Assembly: GCA_030602845.1 (NCBI GenBank)
Contig: JAUVYZ010000004.1
Span: 1-22,369, forward strand
Origin: Phycisphaerae bacterium
GTDB taxonomy: Bacteria > Planctomycetota > Phycisphaerae > Sedimentisphaerales > Anaerobacaceae
DNA: 22,369 bases
Direction: 5' to 3'
Shown: positions 1-7,852 of the stretch, piece by piece
Position numbering within the stretch: position 1 is the first letter of the stretch
Layout: each line of letters begins with the position of its first letter
Program-made: the position numbers and the translations under genes
The notes under the pieces: model-generated
Told to the model about the DNA's origin: nothing
Database searches by the model: none
Seen by the model: only the letters and a program-made list of their open reading frames with translations

Positions 1-440
1 AGGTCGGAAATTGCGTCCGTAACTCTTCTGTTAATTTCTTCCGGCATTGTCATATCAAAACTTCTTAAGCCCGCCTCTACATGAGCAACGGGGATAAAAA
101 GTTTTCTTGCTGTAACACTACAAGCAAGCATCGAATTCACATCGCCAAACACTACGACTAAATCAGGTTTTTCCTTTGAGAGCACCTTTTCGAATTGTAT
201 CATTATTTTACCCGTTTGTTCTGCATGTGTCCCTGAACCCGCACCAAGAAAGTAATTCGGCTTTGGTAAATCAAACTCCTCAAAAAACGCCTGTGACATC
301 TCATAATCATAATGTTGCCCCGTATGCACGGTTGAGGTTTTAACACCTTTTTCTTTGATAAGTTCAAAATAGAGCGGCGACATCTTCATAAAATTCGGCC
401 TTGCGCCAACAACAAGAAATACCTTCAGCAAATTACTCAT
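1..440 (-). CDS. wecB: UDP-N-acetylglucosamine 2-epimerase, non-hydrolysing (N-terminal part, cut by window edge)
   Basis: The first 146 codons are visible and the gene runs off the left end. Translating the minus strand from the ATG at 440 gives MSNLLKVFLVVGARPNFMKM. After that come a GQHYDYEMS segment, GSGTHAEQTGK, FGDVNSMLA, HVEAGLRSFD and PEEINRRVTDAISD, all hallmarks of the WecB/WbpI family. These enzymes epimerise C2 of UDP-GlcNAc (giving UDP-ManNAc) or of the diacetamido uronate derivative, in the cytoplasm. The start overlaps the end of the upstream glycosyltransferase gene by 8 bases, so the two are probably translationally coupled. Because wbpB, wbpD and wbpE homologues lie at 16.2-19.0 kb of the same cluster, this could be the WbpI step acting on UDP-GlcNAc(3NAc)A rather than a plain WecB. 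The visible half cannot separate these choices. Confidence 0.9.
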   Translation of the reverse strand, partial: MSNLLKVFLVVGARPNFMKMSPLYFELIKEKGVKTSTVHTGQHYDYEMSQAFFEEFDLPKPNYFLGAGSGTHAEQTGKIMIQFEKVLSKEKPDLVVVFGDVNSMLACSVTARKLFIPVAHVEAGLRSFDMTMPEEINRRVTDAISD

Positions 441-1584
441 TTTGTGTCCCGTCCAGAACCCTGCCATAAATATCTAAAAGTTTTCTTCCTTCTGCTTCCC
501 AATTATATTCTTCTTCAGCCAAATCCCTTCCTCTGTCGCCCAGTTGCTTCGCCTTGTCAGGGTTATTCAAAAGATACAAAACTTTTTCCGCAATATCTTC
601 AGGACTATAAGGATTCGCAAATAAAGCATATTCACCAAAAGTTTCCTGCCAATCAGGAAAATTGGACATAACCATAGGCAATGAGCAAGCCATATATTCA
701 AAAGCTTTTATGGGTAAGCTCGTAACATATTTTTCTATAGGATATAAAGTGGAAATCCCGATATCCGCTGCTTTTATATATTCATACACCTGGTCTAAAG
801 GAAAAAGCCCTAAATACTTAGTATGTTTCCAGCCTTCCAAATCCTGACACTCTTTCCTGAATTCTTCGCTTTCCCATTTCCCCAGAAACCATAATTCCGC
901 TTTATCTCCCACAAATTCCATAGCTTGAATTATCTCTTTCATACCCCTTATCCTTGTCAGGACTCCTGCATAAATAACAATTGGTTTATCTGTCTTGCAA
1001 TCGACAGGTTGAGCTTTATCTATCAATTCTAAAATGGGCAAATTTCTAATCAAAATCGTTTTAGATGGATTGAACTTCTTTGCAATATCCGGCGTAGCAG
1101 CTGCTATGCTGTCGAACCCAAAAGCCCCTGGTCGCTCTATTATATTGGTTATAAAAGCGATAAACTTTCTAACATATACATTGCCCGCCCATTTTTGGCT
1201 GCTCAAAATCTGTTTAGGATAATCTTCGTGCACATCATAAATAACCTTTTTGCCAAAAAATTTCAGAATCAAACCAACAAGTATTAGCTCTGGGTCATGA
1301 AAATGATAAACATTCGCCTTCTCTTTCAATGCCAATCTAAATAATTTCCATACGACTTTTGTTATTCTCACAAATCTATTTTTAGGCCTGGGCAAGGGTA
1401 GAATTTTCACGCCGTCTATAGTTTCTTCTCTGGTATGCTGGGTATGCTGAGCAATAAGCACCACATTGTATCCCGCTTTCGCCAGAGTTTTTGCCTCTTT
1501 ATGGAAAACCCGTCCATTCAAAGGAGGATGAGCGGAAGTGAGAATACAAACCTTTACTCGATCTTTATCTAATGAGCTGCTCAT
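433..1584 (-). CDS. Glycosyltransferase family 4 (GT-B fold)
   Basis: The product has 383 residues. The N-terminal half begins with a Rossmann strand (KVCILTSAHPPLNGRVFHKE) and holds a YHFHDPEL motif near residue 95, common in GT4 enzymes that act on exopolysaccharide. The C-terminal half carries the nucleotide-sugar site: VIYAGVLTRIRGMKEII, then LPIKAFEYMACSLPMVMSN, the GT4 signature region. It should transfer one sugar from a nucleotide donor to a lipid-linked glycan at the inner face of the membrane; donor and acceptor cannot be told from sequence. The ATG at 1584 has only a weak ribosome site (AAGAG). A gap of 116 bases separates it from the SDR gene upstream; downstream it overlaps the epimerase by 8 bases. 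The DNA is AT-rich (22 of 60 G+C in the line starting at 601), unlike the glycosyltransferase block at 4.4-7.8 kb. Confidence 0.88.
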   Translation of the reverse strand: MSSSLDKDRVKVCILTSAHPPLNGRVFHKEAKTLAKAGYNVVLIAQHTQHTREETIDGVKILPLPRPKNRFVRITKVVWKLFRLALKEKANVYHFHDPELILVGLILKFFGKKVIYDVHEDYPKQILSSQKWAGNVYVRKFIAFITNIIERPGAFGFDSIAAATPDIAKKFNPSKTILIRNLPILELIDKAQPVDCKTDKPIVIYAGVLTRIRGMKEIIQAMEFVGDKAELWFLGKWESEEFRKECQDLEGWKHTKYLGLFPLDQVYEYIKAADIGISTLYPIEKYVTSLPIKAFEYMACSLPMVMSNFPDWQETFGEYALFANPYSPEDIAEKVLYLLNNPDKAKQLGDRGRDLAEEEYNWEAEGRKLLDIYGRVLDGTQNE

Positions 1585-1700
1585 AAATTGCTCTTAATTT
1601 TATTGCTCCGTTCTTCACGTCCCAAATCTTCTTTTGCTAAAACGTTTAATTGCAACACCATTTACCCGCCTCAATAACAGCTGAAATCACACTTTCACCA

Positions 1701-2669
1701 CTACGAACTGCTGATGTCAGCTTTACTTAATTCTTCTTCGTATTCTTTTATTCTTGGAGAATACCATTCTATTGTTTTTTTTATTCCGTCTCGTAGATTA
1801 GTTTTCGGATAATAATTTAGAACTGCACTTGCTTTTGATATATCCGCAATAAATCTACATACCTCCCCCGTACGGTTTGTTTCATAAATTAACTTACTTT
1901 TGGAATCGGTTAATTCAATAATCAGTTGGGCAACCTTTTCAATTGAATACCCCTTTTGAGTTGCAATATTATAGACTTCATTTTTTGAAGTTTCAAAAAG
2001 TTCCAGGGATTTAACCACCCCGTCCACACTGTCTTCGATATAAGTAAAATCAAGGACCTTATCTCTCCCGTATATGCGAATGTCTTCGTTTTTCAAAGCT
2101 TTCGAGATAAATAAAGGGACGACTCTATCGCTATAATCAAATCTCCCATATACATTCGAAAATCTTACAATCACATATTCAATACCATAACATTGCTCAT
2201 ACGCATGTAGTATGGCTTCCCCGGCAATCTTTGTAGCCGTGTAACTGCTTTCGCAATTTTTAACGAAGGATTCCTCTTCCGAATGAATAATATGCCCTGA
2301 ATCTCCGTACACCTCCCTGGAACTGCCGAATAGAATTCTTTTAATGTTGTTTTTCCTGACAAACTCTGCAACATTATATAGGATTAAAAAGTTGTCTCTT
2401 GCCAGGTCCGGCTCCTTGACCAGGTTGTAAACCCTTGCATTAGCAGCAAAATGAACAACTATATCGAAGTCTTTGGGTAGCTTTTCAAGATTCTCCGGAT
2501 TTCTCAGGTCTATATAAATAGTCCGGCGATGGACCTCTGCATTCCATCGATTTTGTCTAATATCAACGCCAACAACATCGGCGTCTCTCTCTAATAAGGC
2601 CTCACATAAACAATTGCCTATTGTTCCGGAGCTGCCGGTTACCAAAATTCTTGAGTTACTGAGTTCCAT
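1701..2669 (-). CDS. NAD-dependent sugar epimerase/dehydratase (extended SDR)
   Basis: I start this gene at the ATG at 2669 (322 residues) rather than at an in-frame codon at 2726, because AGGAG lies 11 bases upstream of 2669 and the Rossmann strand then begins at once: MELSNSRILVTGSSGTIGN. The glycine-rich NAD loop TGSSGTIG is at residues 11-18, the FGSSREVYG segment around 114-122, and the catalytic pair Y143/K147 in YTATK. FSNVYG and DFTYIEDSVDG complete the usual extended-SDR pattern. It probably epimerises or dehydrates a UDP- or dTDP-sugar in the cytoplasm; the substrate is not identifiable. It lies between the methyltransferase (113 bases upstream) and a GT4 gene, so it may supply the donor for that transferase. 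It is AT-rich, like the two genes to its left. Confidence 0.87.
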   Translation of the reverse strand: MELSNSRILVTGSSGTIGNCLCEALLERDADVVGVDIRQNRWNAEVHRRTIYIDLRNPENLEKLPKDFDIVVHFAANARVYNLVKEPDLARDNFLILYNVAEFVRKNNIKRILFGSSREVYGDSGHIIHSEEESFVKNCESSYTATKIAGEAILHAYEQCYGIEYVIVRFSNVYGRFDYSDRVVPLFISKALKNEDIRIYGRDKVLDFTYIEDSVDGVVKSLELFETSKNEVYNIATQKGYSIEKVAQLIIELTDSKSKLIYETNRTGEVCRFIADISKASAVLNYYPKTNLRDGIKKTIEWYSPRIKEYEEELSKADISSS

Positions 2670-2782
2670 AATCTGCCTTTCTCCTATATTCAAAATAGTT
2701 CTCTGTAGTCCTTCGCACCGCCGCAAAAACAGCCTTCTTGTCCAAAGACATCATCTCCTGCCCCCCCAATAACACACGTCCG

Positions 2783-3427
2783 CTATTCGGTTCCTGCGAC
2801 ACAAAAGAAACCCTTGTGACACGGAATAACTTGGTATCGCTTAAATTCGGCTTGCCGGTACAAATGTTCCAACCGTTCAGCAGTGTAGTTGTAGATGGGG
2901 CACCTCTTGATCCATTTATACCGAATCATTCGCTGTATGCCCCAGATGGGCGTAAACTTGGGAAAAGAAGCAACAAATTTCCGAGGACAAAATTGGGCAA
3001 CCTTCTTGAATACCGACTCCGGTTCTTCTATGTAATCGAAAAAACCCAAAGCCAAAACGATATCAAAACGCTCTTCAAACTGATGCGCCAAAAAATCATC
3101 ACAAATGAATGCACACTTATCAGCAACACCGATTTCTTGGGCTATTTTCTGCGAGTACTCAACCATCGACGGCGCAAAATCAATGCCAACCACATGGGCC
3201 GCACCTCTCTTAGCACATTCAATACTGTATCGACCCGTGCCGCATCCCATATCCAGCACCCTTGCCCCGGAAAGATCTCCGCAATGCTCGAAGGTAAGCC
3301 GATAACGTTCGTAAAGTCCCTTCCGCAACAGATTATTCACCAGATACATAAAACGGTCCTCGCGAGAGTAAAAAGCGTCCCATTGTTTTGGCACGCGATC
3401 AAAATATTTCTGTGCACCCAAGGCCAC
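2783..3427 (-). CDS. Class I SAM-dependent methyltransferase
   Basis: The product has 214 residues. Motif I (VLDMGCGTGRYS, residues 57-68) forms the S-adenosylmethionine loop. It is followed by the acidic residue after strand 2 (VVGIDFAPSMVEYS), the motif II/post-II region (CAFICDDFL), and FDIVLALGFFDYIEEPE. The start is a GTG at 3427: AAGGG lies about 8 bases upstream, and the frame runs back to a stop with no ATG. The gene begins 41 bases after the deacetylase stop. In this context the likely role is methylation of a sugar or of the glycan, but the acceptor is unknown and small-molecule or lipid methyltransferases share the same fold. The first 50 residues are helical-looking and probably form the substrate cap. 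Confidence 0.82.
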   Translation of the reverse strand: MALGAQKYFDRVPKQWDAFYSREDRFMYLVNNLLRKGLYERYRLTFEHCGDLSGARVLDMGCGTGRYSIECAKRGAAHVVGIDFAPSMVEYSQKIAQEIGVADKCAFICDDFLAHQFEERFDIVLALGFFDYIEEPESVFKKVAQFCPRKFVASFPKFTPIWGIQRMIRYKWIKRCPIYNYTAERLEHLYRQAEFKRYQVIPCHKGFFCVAGTE

Positions 3428-3468
3428 AGTTCTCGCCCTTTCAAATCTCTTCGAAGAAGAAAAATCGA

Positions 3469-4353
3469 TTAGCCTGCGCCATTAATCGCACAAGACCTCA
3501 AATTGCCACATCCCGTTATCACCTCCCTTATCGGTGCAAATTCAAATTCCGACAAAAGCTTAATTATTTTTTCCCCCATTGTCTTCCTATTCCTCAATTG
3601 CATCTTGTGGTGCCTGATGGCTTTTCTTTGATCTTCCGGAGAAAGGTGCTCGATATCAATCCGCTTTGACCGAGCATCGATTTCATATGGGTGCAGATAA
3701 ACTATCCCAGGCCTCTGTCTCTGGATACAGCGCAGCGCCCATCTGGTGAACCAATACGGAAAATACCTTACATAACCCCCTCCGCCGACCGGAAGGCTTC
3801 TTCCCAGAACGCTTATCGTCGACATCGGAACCTCAATAATATTCCTTCCCGAACTCAGTTCGACTTTACATATTCCTTTATGAAAGCCGGGCCAGCCGTA
3901 ACGTGCCCCCGAAATCGGAAAAACGCTCGAATCATACTCGAAGCCTACTTCTGCCAAAACCTCCAGAGCCCACCTTGTCTCCGGCATTATTGAAAAAGCG
4001 GGAGCCCGATATCCACACACCGGACGCGAAACAAGATCTTCCAGGAGTTTCTTGCTTTCGACAATATCACTGCGAAAACCCTTTTTATCGAGTTTAAAAA
4101 TCTGTGTATGCCCAATGCCATGGCTTGCTATTTCATGCCCCTCCTCTGCAACCTGCTTTATCAGATTGGGAAAAACCTTGGCGACGCCGCCAAGAACGAA
4201 AAAGGTGGCCTTGACATCAAACCTCTTAAGTGTTTCCAGAAACCACTGCGTGTTTTGAAGCACCGCTTCCGTCGGCTCTATCTCTACGCCCAGCCAGTCA
4301 TGCGAATAAACATCCCAGTAGTCTTCAAGATCAATTGTAAGTGCATTTAACAT
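3469..4353 (-). CDS. Polysaccharide deacetylase, NodB domain with DUF3473-type C-terminus (exosortase/EPS-associated type)
   Basis: The product has 294 residues and no signal peptide. The NodB motifs are intact: ALTIDLEDYW at residues 4-13 (catalytic/metal aspartates), SHGIGH at 77-82 (two metal histidines, H78 and H82), GYRAPAFSI at 114-122, and LHPYEID at 220-226 (catalytic histidine H221). The EDYW form of motif 1 together with the C-terminal stretch from about 227 matches the deacetylases found in XrtA (PEP-CTERM exosortase) exopolysaccharide loci, a family with a DUF3473 tail. The family removes N-acetyl groups from hexosamine residues of a glycan or glycolipid. With no export signal it probably acts on a cytoplasmic or membrane-associated intermediate. 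The gene is in the GC-rich block; 78 bases separate it from the glycosyltransferase upstream. Confidence 0.88.
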   Translation of the reverse strand: MLNALTIDLEDYWDVYSHDWLGVEIEPTEAVLQNTQWFLETLKRFDVKATFFVLGGVAKVFPNLIKQVAEEGHEIASHGIGHTQIFKLDKKGFRSDIVESKKLLEDLVSRPVCGYRAPAFSIMPETRWALEVLAEVGFEYDSSVFPISGARYGWPGFHKGICKVELSSGRNIIEVPMSTISVLGRSLPVGGGGYVRYFPYWFTRWALRCIQRQRPGIVYLHPYEIDARSKRIDIEHLSPEDQRKAIRHHKMQLRNRKTMGEKIIKLLSEFEFAPIREVITGCGNLRSCAINGAG

Positions 4354-4431
4354 AAACCTTGCAATCTAACTTCAGCTCAGACTTTTGGTGTTGGCTTATA
4401 GCAGCCCTCTGTTACATCACTTTCACCGAAA

Positions 4432-5616
4432 TCACTTCTCATTCCGGTATTTTGGCATATCACAAACGTTTTTCTTCGAAAGCACTTCACGAACGGCAGG
4501 CAAGATAACCGATAATGCCACCTCATTTGAAAACTTCTCACGCACACGTTTTTGCCCGGCCTGGCCCATCCTCATCCTAAGCTCGTCGTCCCTGAGGACT
4601 TTACTTACCGCTTCATAAAGCTCATCGACATTACAGGGCTGCACCAAATATCCCGTCCTGCCGTGCTCAATAATATCACGGACCCCACGAATGTCATAAG
4701 CAACCGCGGGCTTACCGGCAGCGTGAGCTTCAAGAAGTATCTGAGGCAGTCCTTCCATAAAAACGCTTGGCAACACTATCAAACTGCAACGGGCAAGAAG
4801 CAGCGGAACTTGGTGGGTAAACTCCACCACCTTTACATCAGAGCCTATCTTGGTTGCTGCTTCCTTAATCTGTTTCCACAATGGCCCCTCTCCGGCCATT
4901 ACAAAGTCCACTTCGGGACCTATCTTTCGAGCCAATTCCAGAACGTCACCAGGCCGTTTAGGACGAATAAATCGACCTAAAAACAGAACCATCGGTTTGC
5001 CGGCTCTTAGGCCCAACTCCTGCTCCAGCTTCGTTATGAGATGCTCTGCCGGCTGGCTGGCAAACGCATCAACATCAACGCCGGGGCCGGGCACATGATA
5101 ACAACGCCCGTCATCGCGAGTCAGTCGCGTCCTCCGGCAGACCGCCGCATCATCACTGTTCACCACAAACACCGCATCAGTATACCGGCCCACAAATCTC
5201 TCTATGGACCTGAAAAGCATATGGGCAAACCTCGATTGCTTGGGGGCGGCAAATGGTAAACCGTGCGCAAAATAAATGCTCGCCGGAACCAGACCCCTTG
5301 CTGCCGTTCGAGCTATCCAGCTCATCACCGGTGTATGCACAATCATCAAATCAAATTCACCTGTTCGCAATAGTACTCGCAGCTTGCGGTAAACCATCCA
5401 CCACGTCAGTGGATTGCTCCAACTTCCCGCCGGTAAGGCGTGCACATTGGATTCCGACCGCTTCAAAGGCTCCCACAACGCCCCTGCCGGCGTGCATGCA
5501 AACTCAATTTCCGCCCCCGCCTCCCGCAAGGCCCAACAGAGCGGCGGCATAAATAGGTATAATGGGCCCGCCTGATTGGCAATCTGCAGAATTCGTACCG
5601 ATGTTTTCATTGTCAT
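4432..5616 (-). CDS. Glycosyltransferase family 4
   Basis: The product has 394 residues. The N-terminal half (VRILQIANQAGPLYLFMPPL) resembles the acceptor domain of GT4 enzymes such as those adding N-acetylhexosamine or fucose-type residues. The C-terminal half has VLFLGRFIRPKRPGDVLELA (donor domain start), then LPSVFMEGLPQILLEAHAAG with the E-x7-E pair typical of retaining GT4 enzymes, then YDIRGVRDIIEHGRTG. The ATG at 5616 overlaps the TGA of the upstream glycosyltransferase as ATGA, a 4-base coupling; an in-frame ATG two codons later is the alternative. The gene is markedly GC-rich: a hand count gives 37 of 60 in the line starting at 5041. Sugar specificity is unknown. Confidence 0.9.
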   Translation of the reverse strand: MTMKTSVRILQIANQAGPLYLFMPPLCWALREAGAEIEFACTPAGALWEPLKRSESNVHALPAGSWSNPLTWWMVYRKLRVLLRTGEFDLMIVHTPVMSWIARTAARGLVPASIYFAHGLPFAAPKQSRFAHMLFRSIERFVGRYTDAVFVVNSDDAAVCRRTRLTRDDGRCYHVPGPGVDVDAFASQPAEHLITKLEQELGLRAGKPMVLFLGRFIRPKRPGDVLELARKIGPEVDFVMAGEGPLWKQIKEAATKIGSDVKVVEFTHQVPLLLARCSLIVLPSVFMEGLPQILLEAHAAGKPAVAYDIRGVRDIIEHGRTGYLVQPCNVDELYEAVSKVLRDDELRMRMGQAGQKRVREKFSNEVALSVILPAVREVLSKKNVCDMPKYRNEK

Positions 5617-6785
5617 CGTGTTTTTCCTTTAAGCCGTTGGCAGTGTTCTGCTAATTTTTCTGCGACATGCGTCCAACTGTATTGCTCAGACACGATTCGG
5701 TGAACATCTTTTCGTCTGGACTGGTAATGTTCCGTTTGACCCAGAACCTTAAGTATTGCTTCGGCAAGATATTTTCTATCACCAGGGCGAAAAGTCCCCG
5801 GCAGGCCCAGCCGTTCGAGAACAGCATCCAACTGACAACCCTCCGGCACAAGCACCGGAACACCAACAGAGACAGCATCCCAGAATTTTAGCGGACTTAA
5901 ACCATACCTAAGTTTACGAGGGTCATAAATTGGAATGACAACCACATCACAGGCATTATTGAAAACGGCAACTTGCTCATACGGCACAGATGGAAGAAAC
6001 GTGAAATACTGACTCAAACCTAATTGGCCAACCATTTCCTCCAATTGCTGGCGACATTGTCCCTCGCCCACCAGCACGAACTGCACAGACCGTGCCGAAT
6101 TATCAATGACTTGCTTGGCAGCTTGAACCAGCAGGTCCAGCCCTTGCCACGGAGCCAACGTGCCCGCAAATCCGACAACGTAGTCCTTCTCCGCCAAACC
6201 TAACTGTTGTCGGGCGCCTTTCTGGTCCATTGGACGCATAATATCTGGGCGGGCCGCATTGTGAATGACAACCGTAGTATCCGGATTTGCGCCCCTGCGC
6301 ATCACTTCCTCTCGAATGCCGGGCGTTACGCACACCAGACCATCAGCCGAATGATAGTTCAGTCTGTCAAGAATCTTCAGGATACACACCAGAATTCGTC
6401 GCTGACCGCGCATCTGTGCCTCTTCGTCAACAACCGCAGCAACCTCAGCAATTAAAGGCACACCAGCCAAACGACAAATCAGATGCATCAAGAACACCAA
6501 AAAACATGCTCTAACGTAAACCGCCCCAGGCCGATATTTGAAAATCAAGTAAGGCAGCCAAAATACGGTGCCGACCTGCAACAGCATAAAGCTCGCAAGA
6601 CAACGGCCAGGTAAACGAATATAGGAAACATCCTCAATTGGAGAACTCTTACCACTGCCATAGCGGGGTGCAGCTATTGTTACCTCATGTCCCAAAGTTT
6701 TCAAACCATGACACCAGCCGGACAGATGCATAGTGCCGCCGGTATGTCTGTTGATGCTTTCCGCCCAAATTATCAGTATTTTCAT
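5613..6785 (-). CDS. Glycosyltransferase family 4
   Basis: I start the gene at the ATG at 6785 (390 residues), because GGAG lies about 9 bases upstream and the fold then begins immediately (MKILIIWAESINRHTGGTMH). An in-frame TTG at 6827 would add 14 residues and overlap the upstream gene by 7 bases, but looks less likely. The N-terminal domain has HTGGTMHLSGWCHGL and the donor domain YVVGFAGTLAPWQGLDLLVQA; YGLSPLKFWDAVSVGVPVLV occupies the position of the E-x7-E region, here with a less canonical acidic pattern. A hydrophobic stretch around residues 64-100 may dock the enzyme to the membrane. It overlaps the next glycosyltransferase by 4 bases. It would add one sugar to the lipid-linked repeat unit; the donor is unknown. 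Confidence 0.88.
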   Translation of the reverse strand: MKILIIWAESINRHTGGTMHLSGWCHGLKTLGHEVTIAAPRYGSGKSSPIEDVSYIRLPGRCLASFMLLQVGTVFWLPYLIFKYRPGAVYVRACFLVFLMHLICRLAGVPLIAEVAAVVDEEAQMRGQRRILVCILKILDRLNYHSADGLVCVTPGIREEVMRRGANPDTTVVIHNAARPDIMRPMDQKGARQQLGLAEKDYVVGFAGTLAPWQGLDLLVQAAKQVIDNSARSVQFVLVGEGQCRQQLEEMVGQLGLSQYFTFLPSVPYEQVAVFNNACDVVVIPIYDPRKLRYGLSPLKFWDAVSVGVPVLVPEGCQLDAVLERLGLPGTFRPGDRKYLAEAILKVLGQTEHYQSRRKDVHRIVSEQYSWTHVAEKLAEHCQRLKGKTR

Positions 6786-6820
6786 TACCGGTCTCCGGGA
6801 CCACCGGGCCTGTACACCCG

Positions 6821-7822
6821 CTAACAACAGCCAAAAAGGGCACCGTAAAGCTCGGATAATGTCTGCGCCTCCTTATCGAGTGAAAACCGTTCTCTTACAT
6901 TCTGTGCCCCAGCGGTGTTAGGGACGACCTTTTGCCTGATTTCCTGCAGGGCCTTGCGAGCTTCCATTAGGTCCGTAGCAAAGTGACAGCCAGACAGCTT
7001 CTTGTTGTAAATGACATATCTTCCTCGGGCAAGCATTTCGAGCACCATCGCAGAGAGACTATCGTGTAAGGGAAGGCGTATTAGAACCGATGATTGGCTG
7101 TAGATATGACTCGTATCCTGCTGAAATCCGAGAAACTTTATGTTGGCCGGTGCTGACTCTCCCACGCCCTTTTCGCTTAGGATTTTGAATTCGACATCAG
7201 GAAATTCCTCAGCTAATTGAAGAACTATATCCCCTCGATAAAAATCCTTCCGATTAGGACCCCAATAAGTCAGAACCGAAAACTTTTGCGGCAGCGGCTC
7301 AATCTCTGCTTCTATCAGCTTCGGAAGCAGCCTGACCGTTCTGGCTTCTATGCCGAGGCTGCGAAGTTCCTCTGTCAGTCTGGGCGAATCGGCTAAGTGG
7401 GCACACGCCCATTGGTAGGCAGCCCGGCAGGCTAGCGCGCTCTGCCAGCCGTGAGGAGCATCACGCGCCCGGTGAAAATCCATCACGTCAGTGCCTATCC
7501 AGTGCCATATAACCGGTTTGCCTAGTATGGCCATCGACGTCCCCCACCACCAGTTCGGTCCATAGACGTGATGGATGGCATCAAAATGCCGCCACTGGCA
7601 CCTGAACAGCCAGCTTGCCGCTGCCCGCTTTGACTGAATATCTACGACTTCGCACGTGACTCCTGCCCTGCCAAGCAGTTCAGCCGCCACTTTCAGCCAG
7701 TACGCGCTGCCCATTACTGCAACGCGAAAGGCACGCTTAGACTTCTTCGAACTTGTCGCAGTCGGCAAATTCCGCAACGCCGCAGGATGCTCGGTGCCAT
7801 TACTGTCTCGGTCATCAACCAT
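6821..7822 (-). CDS. Glycosyltransferase-like protein, GT-B fold
   Basis: The product has 333 residues. After about 30 polar, probably disordered residues, a Rossmann-like strand begins (FRVAVMGSAYWLKVAAELL). The middle has IHHVYGPNWWWGTSMAILG and VIWHWIGTDVMDFHRA, an acceptor-domain pattern seen in distant GT4-like proteins. The C-terminal half has VLTYWGPNRKDFYRGDIV, then VLIRLPLHDSLSAMVLEMLARGR, where E-x-L-x-x-G is the remnant of the donor-site signature. Compared with the two GT4 genes downstream it is short and the donor site is weakly conserved, so either an active transferase of an unusual family or an accessory protein is possible. Start: ATG at 7822 with AGGG about 6-9 bases upstream. 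It is followed 35 bases later by a GT4 gene. The line starting at 7501 counts 34 of 60 G+C. Confidence 0.7.
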   Translation of the reverse strand: MVDDRDSNGTEHPAALRNLPTATSSKKSKRAFRVAVMGSAYWLKVAAELLGRAGVTCEVVDIQSKRAAASWLFRCQWRHFDAIHHVYGPNWWWGTSMAILGKPVIWHWIGTDVMDFHRARDAPHGWQSALACRAAYQWACAHLADSPRLTEELRSLGIEARTVRLLPKLIEAEIEPLPQKFSVLTYWGPNRKDFYRGDIVLQLAEEFPDVEFKILSEKGVGESAPANIKFLGFQQDTSHIYSQSSVLIRLPLHDSLSAMVLEMLARGRYVIYNKKLSGCHFATDLMEARKALQEIRQKVVPNTAGAQNVRERFSLDKEAQTLSELYGALFGCC

Positions 7823-7852
7823 TAGTCGCCCTAACTAAAAAGTACGGCCGCC

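Noticed and set aside
1634..1655. TTGC...GCAA arms around AAACGTTT in the 116-base gap, as an internal promoter or operator
   Set aside because: The arms are unequally spaced and no -10 box lies at a suitable distance from the TTGCAA sequence.
2738..3472. Plus-strand open frame of 244 codons opposite the methyltransferase gene
   Set aside because: It is antisense to a gene with clear SAM motifs and its translation has no recognisable domain or normal composition; it is a shadow frame.
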